This document shows positions 55,310 through 64,000 of a stretch of DNA of 64,000 nucleotides, piece by piece (position 1 is the first letter of the stretch; each line of letters opens with the position of its first letter). Source of the stretch: Meghimatium bilineatum (taxonomy: Eukaryota > Mollusca > Gastropoda > Stylommatophora > Philomycidae); assembly GCA_034231615.1 (NCBI GenBank), contig CM067318.1, positions 32,319,723 through 32,383,722 on the forward strand, written 5' to 3'. Made by a program: the position numbers and the translations under genes. The notes below the pieces were generated by a model. That model was not told the DNA's origin. It did not search any database and saw only the letters and a program-made list of their open reading frames with translations.

Positions 55310-55630
55310 TGAAACCCTTTGTTGCCTTTCGGCTAAGGGGTAGAAGAGTTTTCTGGAGACGGTCCTCTTGTGTGCTACGTATATTGTGGAATTTGTCGCC
55401 TCTTTTATTTCAGTGGTCCATCGTTTTCGTGGTCGGCCTCTAGGTCTGCCTTCGCTGTATCTTTGTAGCATAGCTTGCTGTGGTATGCTGTCTGATGGTA
55501 GTCTGCTGATGTGTACAAACCATTTGATGTTGTCTCTTGATGTATTCTAAGATTAGTGTGGTGCCGGTTTTTTGTCGGATGTCCTCATTCCTCACCCTGT
55601 CTCTTAGCGATATTCATAGCTTTTTGCGTA
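55310..55630 (-). pseudogene. LINE-E relic, copy 1
   Basis: Minus strand encodes RVRNEDIRQKTGTTLI, EYIKRQHQMVCTHQQTTIRQ and pieces resembling RGRPxxRWxD, ending near LPLSRKATKGF. This is the C-terminal domain of an endonuclease-reverse transcriptase LINE. A second copy is at 56890-57475. Confidence 0.65.
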
Positions 55631-55659
55631 AGCATGCCATTTCAGCTGTCACAAATTTA

Positions 55660-56130
55660 CGTTAATAATAATAATAATAACTATAACCAACAAAATGTTA
55701 GGGATGTCACATTGAGACATTCGGGGAAGAAGGATCTCCAGGCGTCCATATCCTCTGTCATCCTGGTGAGTTTGGAAACCTCAAACCCTGCCCATTCCTT
55801 GATATTGTCTAACCAAATCTTCTTCTAGAATCCTCGTCTTATTTCACTTTCGATTGAACCTGAAGAATAATTTTTGACATCGATGAATATATTGATGTGT
55901 GTCCATATCACCAGAGTTTGTGAAGTTTCACGCTAGTCAACAGTAATTTTTGTTGACGAGCTAGAAAGCTAGAACGTGAATTATATTATGTTAATCTTAT
56001 TTTCATTTTAACATATACCAAACACACGTCTTCGAATATGCTCCGTATTCAAACGCCTGTAACTTCTCTCTAAGTCCGGATCTCACAGCCATACAAGAAT
56101 ATTGGCAAAATATTCCATCGTATCTGATTA
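55660..56130 (-). pseudogene. LINE-D relic (RTE type)
   Basis: Minus strand: YSCMAVRSGLREKLQAFEYG near 56100, and KKIWLDNIKEWAGFEVSKLT, TEDMDAWRSFF at about 55850-55720. It ends in an AAT-type tail. A WLDNIKEW motif before the C-terminus is typical of RTE-type LINEs. Confidence 0.7.
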
Positions 56131-56659
56131 TGTAAAGTACACTACTATTAAAATTGATATCTATTGTGTTTGATCAAGTAAAGCGCAACCATTGTAGAAA
56201 CTTTATATTTCGCACCTAGTAATTAATTAAAATGTACATGTTAGACGCATCGCCGGCCTCACTTGATAAGGCAAAAGTCTATCTGTTTTTCACCGTATGA
56301 CCTTTTGCGTCTTTATATACGGTCTGTAAGTTGGCCTGTGTACATTTTCAAATGGACTATAAGCCTCAAAATTCACACAAGATTTGTTTGCCCAGGCAGG
56401 TTTTATGGAGATAGTGCCTTGCCCATTTGCACTAACCCCCATTTCGGCTCTCTTGATTAGTTCCAAGGAAAAGACACCGCCAATACACTTGAAAACAAGC
56501 ATAACTGTAGATGCTAGATGATTTAATACACCATCATCTACCTTAGGGTCTCGTCTCCCTCCATATTTTTTGTAGGGATTTACTTCCTTGGACTGATGCA
56601 CATCTTTGCTATCCAGCTATGGGTGAAATAACAGCTTCAATTTTTAGTCAGTTTGTTAA

Positions 56660-56775
56660 ACAGTATTCTAATTCTTGATTCTTGTTTAGAAATCAGCATC
56701 ATGGCACATGGGACATTCCCCATAAATGTTCCGCTCTCCCTCTGTTCCAGCCGCCATCCAAGAGTAGGCAGACTC
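56660..56775 (+). repeat. Dispersed family X, partial copy 4
   Basis: CTTGATTCTTGTTTAGAAAT, then GGACATTCCCCATAAATG and CCCTCTGTTCCAGCCGCC match the first ~110 bases of X. The rest is missing. Confidence 0.62.
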
Positions 56776-56889
56776 AAAGTCGGTACTCTAACATTATAGA
56801 TTACCAAATTAATTTTTTTTAATTGGGACAAAATTGTACTAAGTCTATCATACTTAGTACTCTACTTAATCGCTCCATCTTTTTGTGCC

Positions 56890-57475
56890 TATCAGTGTCA
56901 TGGGTAGCAGAGCTCTCTGAAGGCGACCTTTCTATGCGTTTCATATATATTTGTTTCCGTGTTTCCTTTATGCATTTTGTAGTACAACTTTTTACATGGT
57001 TAATCCTTGGCTTAGAAGTGTATACTATACATTTTTGAAGAATACTATCTGACGGTAGTCCGTGACATGTACAAACCGTTTTAATATGTTGTCTTTGGAT
57101 GTAATCCGGGACTGATATTTTATTAGTGCTCTGATGCTTTAGTTTCTGATTCTGCCTCTTATTGTTCTGCTGAGAAATCTACCTATTCATGCCATTTCTG
57201 TGGTAGCGAGTTTTATTTTAATATTTTGCTGTTATTGCCCACGTGTAGTGCTGGCAGCACAGTGAGGAAATGGTAATCGTTTTGGTCGCTTTGTATCATA
57301 CTATTTTAATGTTCGTGTTCACATTTTTGTTTTGGAATGTAGGAGACATCTTCCCTATAATCTGCTATGCTATGCTGTATTTCTGTTGTATTTATTTTGT
57401 GCTTTTCGCTTCTGTTGATGTGATTCTTCCAAGGTAAGTGAACTCTTTCAAGTATTTCAGTTTCTTATCATGAAT
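56890..57475 (-). pseudogene. LINE-E relic, copy 2
   Basis: Minus strand, from 57475 down: LKYLKEFTYLGRITSTEA, EIQQKYSIA, IIGKMSPTFQNKNVNTNIK (the end of the RT domain), then RTIRGRIRN, SIRALIKYQSRITSKDNILK. Diverged, with stops. Confidence 0.62.
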
Positions 57476-57534
57476 AAAATAGGTTTGAACCACTTTTAAC
57501 AGTTAAAAACACTGACTAGCACTTAATTTTAAAA

Positions 57535-57985
57535 AACGGATGTCATTTAACGAGAATAAAATATATGACATTTAGTGCGAACAATAAAGGTGGAATTTTA
57601 GTGAGAAATATATATAACATTTAATGAGAACAAAACTAATGACATTTAATGAGAACAAAATAGATGGCATTGAATGAAAACAATAAAGATGACATTTAAT
57701 GAGAATAATATATATGACATTTAATTAGAACAGTATAGATGACATTTAATGAGAACAAAATTAATGACATTTAATGGGAACAATATAGATGATATTTAAT
57801 GATAACAAAATATATTATATTTAATGAGAACAATATAGATGACATTTAATGAGAACAATATAGGTGAAAATTAATGAAAATAAGAGATAGCATTTAATAA
57901 TAACAAAATAAATGACATTTAGTGAGAACAAAAAATATTGACCTTCATTAAGAGCAACATAGATGTCATGTACTAAGAACATAGT
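57535..57985. repeat. ~25-bp minisatellite in vWA intron 2
   Basis: About 18 units of GACATTTAATGAGAACAATA plus TAGAT, with substitutions. Confidence 0.9.
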
Positions 57986-58047
57986 GAAGGTCATATACCT
58001 GGATCACCTGGTATATTATAACCATGCAACATGTTTCCATCTACAAG

Positions 58048-58203
58048 GTGAACGCTGCTGTCATCTCATATGGTGCTGCACATGCGAGAATCAACTTTAC
58101 CGGAGAAATGGTCGTTCTAAGAAATCTTATACCTAAACTGAAATATGATGGTGGGCAACCTTTAACACACGTTGCTCTTGATGAGGCATCCAAATTGATG
58201 GCG
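58048..58203 (+). CDS. Exon 3 of vWA-domain protein (middle of the domain)
   Basis: The acceptor is TTTCCATCTACAAG ending at 58047, and the donor is GCG|GTGAGT at 58203/58204. Both ends are phase 0, in frame with exon 2. The 52 residues continue the fold: a second strand (VNAAVISYG), a hairpin (ARINFTG), a helix (LRNLIPKL) and the YDGGQPLTHVAL loop with its following helix. In canonical domains this loop (GGxTxTGxAL) carries the MIDAS threonine; the aligned position here appears to be Pro. The three exons sum to 369 bases, exactly 123 codons. The last third of a vWA fold is missing, so the gene continues past 58203, probably beyond the window, or is broken. Confidence 0.78.
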
Positions 58204-59638
58204 GTGAGTTTCTTTAGAAAAATATAAGTCGCTTTTTTATGTAGTAGTCAAAGTTGTTAGAGAATGTGTTTGTTTATTTTTCTGTATTTATACTTGTTCA
58301 TTAGTTTGTATACATAGATGTGAACAGATTGATGGAACATCGAAGATGATAAATAAAGAATTTTGGTTGTAAATGTGGAATTAGTAGAACTGGATGGGGT
58401 ACAAGGGGTCTCGCATTGCTCTCGTGCAGGCCTAGGGTTAGCAGATAACCAAGATCATTAAAGTGCCTCCTCGTGGTGCACCCTGGAAACAGAAATACAG
58501 CTGCTCTTGCTGTATTCCTGGCTAACTCTTTTAGGCTCGTGCCTGTGTATGTGGATGCTGTAGATGGAATGAGAATTGTCTGTAGGGAAATAGGAAATAT
58601 TTCAGAAACCTCTATACCATTACATCCAACATCATTGTCGGCACACAGTGATGCAAGGAATCTGTGCATTCTATCTCGGCCGACTTAAAAAGCAGAAGCA
58701 TTGGAGGGGCGACCAGTGTCAATGTCCATAGCATTCGGTGATCTTACGAGTACACGCCGAATTTGGAAAATGTAACATGCTAAAGGGCAGTGTAATCTGT
58801 GAATCAATTCAGTATCAATACAATAGTCCAGCACGTAACCTACTGGCGTAAGGGCTGTTCATGCTCGAGAACACACAGAAGCCGACACGTCCCATCACAA
58901 TAGACCCCCATTTAAAGTAGGAGTCATGACTGAAGTACTGGATACGCCCACTTGAACATGCACTCCTGTGTATGAAAAAAAAAGCTTTGAATACAGCTCC
59001 TCGTCGCACACAGAACAGGCATTGAACAAATGTTGGAGAGTGCATTGTTCAAATGTCTGCCCGAAGCAATGTTGAGACTCGAACTCTGGACACTGCGGAC
59101 AACGTAGGGGGGTGGGGGTGCACATCTCTAACAACAATTCAAACCAAGTTCAACTCGACTGTCGGCCTTGTCCAACACGATTCATACAGAGAGAATTGGG
59201 TTCAGTACCGAAGCGAACACTGCGAATCTCCTTGTCCGAGATTCTTAATTTACTTACTTCTTTGTGTAATATACACAATGGTGAAGATTCACAATACACA
59301 AACAATGTATTTCAGGCGGAGCAGGCGAGTGTGTGAGAAATGCACAGGTCAAATCCCAGACCACTCGACGTGTTTTTGCAACGTTGCACCTCGTTTAGGA
59401 AGGTGTATCAACCTTGAAACTAATTTGGTGAACATTATTCTATATAGATATGATTGTAATTCTGCACGGTGTGCACTGTGGAGTTTTCTCCAGAATATTA
59501 TTTCATATGATTCTAATTCTAAGCGATGTGCAATTTGGAGTTTTCTTCAGAAAATCTTTATTAAGGTTTTACTGTTGCATTATTTGTTGGTCTGATTGGT
59601 CACTGGTGAAGCCTTAGGCCCATCAGCATGAGGAAAAT
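58204..59638. other. Sequence downstream of vWA exon 3, unresolved
   Basis: A 180-codon plus frame (59053-59595) contains a tandem duplication (CALWSFLQN/CAIWSFLQK) and no recognisable domain. A frame at 58473-58688 was considered as a further vWA exon and not accepted. Confidence 0.4.
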
Positions 59639-59639
59639 A

Positions 59640-60600
59640 TAGTACATTTACTTACGTATCCTATCTTCGGGGTTCCGTGCTTTCACGCTTTCTTCCCTGT
59701 GCAGGTGGTGGTAGGTGCATGTCTTCTTCAATTCTGTTGTTTCTGTATATAGGGTGTTAGTGATGGAGTTGTTTCGTGGTAATAAGTGTTTCCGTAGGTC
59801 TTGTAGCACCGGTCATTCAATAAGATGATGTTTTACTGTTGTTTCTTTTGTCTGTTGCAGTATGGTGTATGCTCTGGGTTATGTTTTGTAAGTTTTGTAT
59901 ATTTGTACGTGTGTTCGTTGCATAAATATTGTTTTGCTCTGTGCGTGAAGTCTATGCTGTCGTGTGGATTTAGTTGGGACATGTCTGCATATGATACTCT
60001 TCCCCATTTAGCCAGTGGTCCATGGGTCCTTCCTCTGTTTACAGTTTTTGTGGATAATGTGTTTAACTATTATACGACTGATGGCAATTCCTGGTTGAGG
60101 CGTGCTTGTTCATTTCTTCGCCAGTTTATCGGCATTTTCCTTCCCCCTGATACATGTGTAGCCTGGCATCCACTGCATAAGAGTACTGATGCCAGAGGAT
60201 GTATGTTTGTAGCTCGAAGTATATTGCTTTTGATTTTCTCTGCTGTTAGATTCCAGTTTTGAAAAGCTTCTAGAACAGACTGAATATTACTATGTTTTTT
60301 GGACGTGTTGTCTCATTTTTTTAATTTGGTAGTTTCCACCTCTGCATCATAGTTGCTGCATTCTTCTCTACAAGTTAACTCTATTGATGTTTTATCGGGA
60401 AGAGTATAAGAAAGCCATATCCTGCATTGATGATGATTTTGAAGGCTGTCCGATCTGTGTACGCTTGGCTCCAATGCTTGAGGTAGGAGTGGATAGTCTC
60501 TAGTGCACTTGCCTTAATTGTGTTTGATTGAAGTCTGCATCTCTCCTACATTATAGCTATTCAAATTTTTTGTGAATTTATTTACCTTTCCAATCTCTAT
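59640..60600 (-). pseudogene. LINE RNase H and C-terminal region
   Basis: Minus strand, from 60600 down: AYTDRTAFKIIINAGYGF, EECSNYDAEVETT (Glu region), SVLEAFQNWNLTAEKIK, then QWMPGYTCIRGKENADKLAK (the conserved W-x-PGHxGIxGNExAD block, with His changed to Tyr). It continues through KHIIHKNCKQRKDPWTTG to LLPRNNSITNTLYT near the end. This is an RNase H followed by the usual LINE tail, with many stops and shifts. Confidence 0.8.
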
Positions 60601-60935
60601 CTGGAAGTGAGACGCCTTCTGGTACAAAAAGAACACCCCATGGCAGTTGTGAAGCATTGTAAACTTGTGTGGTTTGTCCACGAGATGAGGTACAATTCTC
60701 TTTCCAAAAATATCTTGCAGGGAAAAGTTGAGTGGGAAAGAAGAATAGGAGATAGAGAAAAGTATGGATTGATAATATTAAAGACTAGACAGGATTAAGA
60801 TTCTCCAGGCTCAAACAAAGAATTGATTTAACAGAGGCATGACGAAATATTTGTGTTGATTTTTCCAGAGTGACACCCTACGACCCTTAGGGATATGGGT
60901 TTGATGGTTATGATGATGAGTTGTGTTGGTTTTTT
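60600..60935 (+). pseudogene. RTE-type LINE C-terminal relic
   Basis: Encodes VKHCKLVWFVHEMRYNSLSK, then NILQGKVEWERRIGDREK (normally GRRRGRQRK) and a degraded end. It finishes near CCTACGACCCTTAGGGATATG followed by GATGATGA. This resembles the end of endonuclease-reverse transcriptase LINEs and belongs to a different family from RTE-A and RTE-B. Confidence 0.68.
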
Positions 60936-61153
60936 TTTGCCTTGCTTACTGACTTGTATAATAGAGTAGTGTTTATATGGAGCAGTATGAGGGATGTATT
61001 TGGTTGAATGTCTGAAACTCTTTCAGATTTCTATCTATTTTCAGAAAGGAGATGCTTTTTGTTAAGTTTTTCTGTTAGATATACTGGGGATGTTTGTTTC
61101 AGTCTTAGTCATTTGTTGACTATTTCTTTGTTAGTATGTTAGGATGTTAGGAT

Positions 61154-61231
61154 GAAAAGAAAACGATTAAAACTGTGGAAAAATATAAGCACTTCTGCTT
61201 ATATTTTTCCAGTTTTAATCGTTTTCTTTTC
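61154..61231. repeat. Near-perfect hairpin with a 4-base loop
   Basis: GAAAAGAAAACGATTAAAAC begins the left arm (61154-61191). The right arm (61196-61231) is its reverse complement apart from a 2-base indel. The loop is CTTC. Confidence 0.9.
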
Positions 61232-61234
61232 TCC

Positions 61235-61704
61235 TCAAATGTCTGGTGGCTCTATTTTTGCATCGATTTACAGGTCACAGTTGGTAATGATCAAATTTTC
61301 AATTTCAAAAAATGTAATTGGTGTATTTGTTAAACCGAGATGTTAGAACATTGGACTCACAACGATAATATCCAGTGTTCGACTCCAGGTAAGGACTGGT
61401 TTTTATTTTTCTGTTGGAGGGTAAATAAAAAACCTTATCCTGTACATGACGTGACGCCAGCAAGGCCATGCGGCCTTTACCACACAAACCATACGCAGCC
61501 TCCTAGCAACTCCCTAACGGGAAGCATTCTGTATTGACAGTTATTTTTGACAGTATAAAATACTGTATTGTTGACGTCAACTTTTGCCATCCCGCCTCCT
61601 TTCGCTTTGCCACCAACTGTCAAACTTTTCAGACATTTCTCGATAATTGTTTACTCAATTTAAGAACAACTACTTTGGTCGCATTTCTAGAGTAAGTAAT
61701 TAAA
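61235..61704. other. Mostly unrecognised
   Basis: Apart from the weak tRNA-like patch at 61335, nothing identified. Confidence 0.45.
61335..61395 (+). mobile_element. tRNA-like SINE head candidate
   Basis: GATGTTAGAACATTGGACT resembles an A box plus anticodon region, and CCAGTGTTCGACTCC resembles a B box. Weak. Confidence 0.35.
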
Positions 61705-61795
61705 TTTTGGTACTTAACGGGATAATATGCTCACACTTTTAACGACACAAACTATACATTATTTTAAAAAACGAACTCCGGGGCAGTATGAAATC
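61705..61795 (+). repeat. Dispersed repeat W, copy 2
   Basis: Resembles 2510-2595. Shared blocks include GGTACTT-ACGGGATAAT, a TTTTAACGA block and CATACATTATTT-like sequence ending in AACGA. No coding content seen. It sits just upstream of the RT LINE. Confidence 0.5.
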
Positions 61796-61916
61796 TTACA
61801 AACCATTCTACAATAAGTAAATGCAAGATGCAATTCTTGAGATGAAAAATGCACGAGAAGCCCTTGAGATCGCACCTTCACAAGAAGCAAAAATCATTTA
61901 CAACAAAACATCTGCT

Positions 61917-61941
61917 AAAGTAAAACTAATAGTGAAGGAGG
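61917..61941. repeat. Target-site duplication, left copy
   Basis: 25 bases beginning AAAGTAAAACTAATAGTG, repeated without mismatch at 62431-62455. This length is normal for endonuclease-cut LINE insertions. Confidence 0.92.
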
Positions 61942-62430
61942 CTCATCATCATCCTGTGTAATATGACCTTATCATTAGAGGTGAGAAAGAGAGTTCTGCA
62001 GTGCTATATAACCCCTATACTAACATATGGGTGTGAGTCTTGGACAATAAACAAACTGGAAAATGGGAAATAAGAGGCAACAGAGATGTGGTTCTACAGA
62101 AGAATGCTGAGAATACCATGGACTGCCAAAAAACTAATGTAAAGGTGTTTAAAGAGTCAAATGCGAAACGGACCTTAATCAACAATATAAGAAAAAGGCA
62201 ATCTTCTTTTTTTGGCCACTTCATGAGACAGGCAGGTTTAGAGAACATAGTCACAACAGGCAAAATTGAAGGCAACAGAGACAGAGGGCGACAACGTGAG
62301 AAATATTAGACAGTTTGACAAACTGGCACAGCAAGGAAACAACAACGACTTTGATACATAATACTGTGGACAGAGAGATGTGGAGGTCCATGACCACCTA
62401 CGCCAACAGACATGGCAGCTGATGATGATG
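61942..62430 (+). mobile_element. 5'-truncated RTE-B LINE inserted in the RT LINE
   Basis: An exact 25-bp direct repeat (61917-61941 and 62431-62455) brackets this 489-bp insert. Translated pieces include ILTYGCESWTINK, LINNIRKRQSSFFGHFMRQ and the Gly/Arg-rich GNRDRGRQREK, followed by a GATGATGATG tail. These are the C-terminal end of RTE-type endonuclease-reverse transcriptase proteins. Removing the insert and one repeat copy restores the host LINE frame across the junction. Two close relatives lie at 34761-35048 and 51408-51664. Confidence 0.9.
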
Positions 62431-62455
62431 AAAGTAAAACTAATAGTGAAGGAGG
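62431..62455. repeat. Target-site duplication, right copy
   Basis: Identical to 61917-61941. It directly follows the GATGATGATG tail of the inserted LINE. Confidence 0.92.
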
Positions 62456-64000
62456 TTAAACATAACAAATTACCAAAAACATGCCGAAATGTAGATCTAA
62501 GGAAAAATGGTAGAAAGGCTTATGCGGTGATCAACAATTTGTCTGAAGAAAAAAGAACAAATGATAAACCTGCATGGATGGAAACAGAGCAATCACTAAA
62601 GATCAGAAAAAAAGGGCAGAACACTTTAACAACCTTTTTGCCAGGTGTGAACAGAGTAGGGAAGATATCCGAGACTGACAAGAAGCATCTGTATCTACTG
62701 AAGCAGCAAGAAAAACTCCAAACTACTAGTTCGTGCATATTTGAATAAGACTATGCAGGAACTTCAACAAGGGCTGAAGAAATTAAAGTCAAGAAAGTCT
62801 CCTAGACCAGAAAAATTTATAATGAAATGTTAACACACATGGGCTCATTGGGGAAAGAAGTACTCCTTAAACTAATAAATATAATCTGGAGAAATGGAAA
62901 TCTGCCTAAACACTGAAGAAATGCTCAAATCTTTCCCATCCTGAAAAGTAACAAACCTCCAGATGAACCCAAAAGCTACTGCCCCTTATCATTAATATCA
63001 TGTCTTGGGAAATTGGCAGAAAGAATGGTTAAAGTACGACTTTACTGGTTCCTCGAGAGCTCAAACATTCTCTTCCATGAACAGTCTGGCTTCAGAGAAG
63101 ACAGTTGCACAGAAGATCAACTATTTAGACTGACACAGAAAATCCATGATGGATTCCAGGAAAACAAACACACTGTAGCCATCTTCTTTGACTTACAACA
63201 GGCTTATGATCGAGTATGGAGAAAGAGTCTCCTGATGAAGATGATTGAAGTGGGAATTAGTGGAAAGCTATATAATTGGATAAAATACTTCCTCATTGAC
63301 AGAACAATCCAGACAAAGTTAAATAATGCAATCTCATATAAAGAAGTTGCCAAACATATCAGAGATGAAAAAGCATTATATGCTGATGACCTACCAATAT
63401 GGAACAGCCATTAGAATATTGAAAAGTCAGCTAAAATACTAAATGGAGATTTAAGAAGGCTATACGAGTACTGAAACATGGAAGCTTAAAATAAACTGTG
63501 AACAAAATGTCTATACCATCTCTACCAAGAGTCATAAAGTAGCCAAACAAAATCAGTCTATTATTAGATACATAGAAATTGTCAAGAGAGGAACATCCCA
63601 CATATCTTGTAGTCACGCTTGATCGGCAGCTCACCCTAAACAAGCATGTACAAAATATCAAAAATCAAGCACTGAAACGGTTACAGCTACTGAAAATGCT
63701 CACTGGCACATATTGGGAATCAGACAAGGATACGCTCAGAGGACTTGGTTACATACGTTCTAATTTAGAATTCAACAGTGCTCTCCTGACAACATATTTT
63801 AAGACAAATATAGAATCCCTAGCCAAGGTGCAGAACACTGCCCTACGCCTTATTTGTGGAGCAAAGAGATATACACCAACGTCTGCATGTTAAATACATG
63901 CAAATGTCGACCCCCTTTGAAATACGAAGAGATAGGCTGGAATGGATACTTATGAAAGAAGCAAAAAGAATGAACAAAGATCACCTAAATAAACAACTTG

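Larger units (their letters stand above)
55222..58047 (+). other. Intron 2 of vWA gene
   Basis: 2,826 bp between the two vWA exons, phase 0. It is filled by antisense LINE relics, a partial family-X copy and a roughly 25-bp minisatellite. Confidence 0.65.
61785..64000 (+). pseudogene. Jockey/I-type LINE reverse transcriptase, broken and interrupted
   Basis: Relic of a non-LTR retrotransposon polyprotein, running off the window end. In order it shows the linker before the reverse transcriptase (61795-61941, resuming 62431-62748); the RT fingers (AYLNKTMQ, EMLTHMGSLGKE, SLISCLGKLAERM); motif A with its Asp (FFDLQQAYDRVWRK, about 63186-63230); motif C (YADDL, about 63379-63393); and the thumb (TLDRQLTLNKHV, NTALRLICGAKRYTPTSAC, to 63893). 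It then continues in another frame (FEIRRDRLEWIL) to the edge. Damage includes a stop replacing a codon at 61818, a LINE insertion after 61941, frameshifts near 62715 and 62815, a stop at 62914, further shifts after 63414 and 63893, and loss of the motif B block (normally LPQG) between motifs A and C. It cannot encode an active enzyme. The family assignment rests on recall. Confidence 0.85.

Noticed and set aside
58473-58688. A possible fourth vWA exon (AVFLANSFRLVPVYVDAV, CREIGNISET)
   Set aside because: It has a faint resemblance to the last vWA strand and helix, but lacks the preceding ITDG strand, and no acceptor matches phase 0 convincingly.
59053-59595. 180-codon plus-strand frame downstream of the vWA exons
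   Set aside because: No recognisable domain, contains a DNA-level duplication, and lies in a repeat-rich stretch.
59825-60262. 145-codon plus-strand frame with hydrophobic segments
   Set aside because: Antisense shadow of the LINE RNase H relic at 59640-60600.

Overview
This is nuclear DNA from an invertebrate animal: AT-rich, full of degraded non-LTR retrotransposons, SINEs, DNA transposons and minisatellites, with widely spaced spliced exons and no operons or compact genes. The transposon mix (RTE-type LINEs with GATGATG tails, I/Jockey-type LINEs with RNase H, Penelope, Helitron, hAT and tRNA-related SINEs) and the minisatellite load fit a mollusc or another lophotrochozoan best. This is inference; no diagnostic host gene is present.

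Only one host gene can be supported. It is a plus-strand gene for a secreted von Willebrand factor A (vWA) domain protein. A signal-peptide exon (50318-50399) joins in phase to two vWA exons (55091-55221 and 58048-58203) across introns of 4.7 and 2.8 kb. Later exons were not found and probably lie beyond 64000. Both introns are packed with transposon relics and minisatellites. The visible vWA half has lost most of the residues that normally bind the metal ion.

Layout. 1-12.5 kb: long minisatellites (34-, 46-, 30/24-, 31- and 39-bp units), SINEs, and a hAT relic with terminal inverted repeats and a target duplication (8382-9497). 13.1-15.2 kb: a decayed Helitron with a Rep N-terminal domain, followed by an RTE-like LINE. 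15.5-20.8 kb: trinucleotide-rich arrays, a LINE carrying a small SINE, and a 260-bp dispersed family (X). 21-31 kb: mostly unrecognised sequence with minisatellites. 31.4-33.5 kb: Penelope-like GIY-YIG relics in an inverted arrangement and a LINE RNase H relic. 34.6-36.7 kb: nested RTE elements, a foldback insertion and an AT-rich array. 37-39.6 kb: 23-bp and 39-bp arrays around an I-type LINE end. 40-46 kb: a long hairpin, more arrays, a composite microsatellite satellite, and a 12/14-bp satellite with a 520-bp higher-order repeat. 46-50 kb: LINE ends and unrecognised sequence. 50.3-58.2 kb: the vWA gene. 58.2-64 kb: three LINE relics, one a reverse transcriptase LINE interrupted by a younger LINE with a perfect 25-bp target duplication.

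By summing array intervals by eye, tandem repeats cover roughly a quarter of the window. Most long open frames lie in these arrays and are not genes. The transposon relics carry frameshifts, stops, truncations or missing catalytic blocks; I saw no intact autonomous element.
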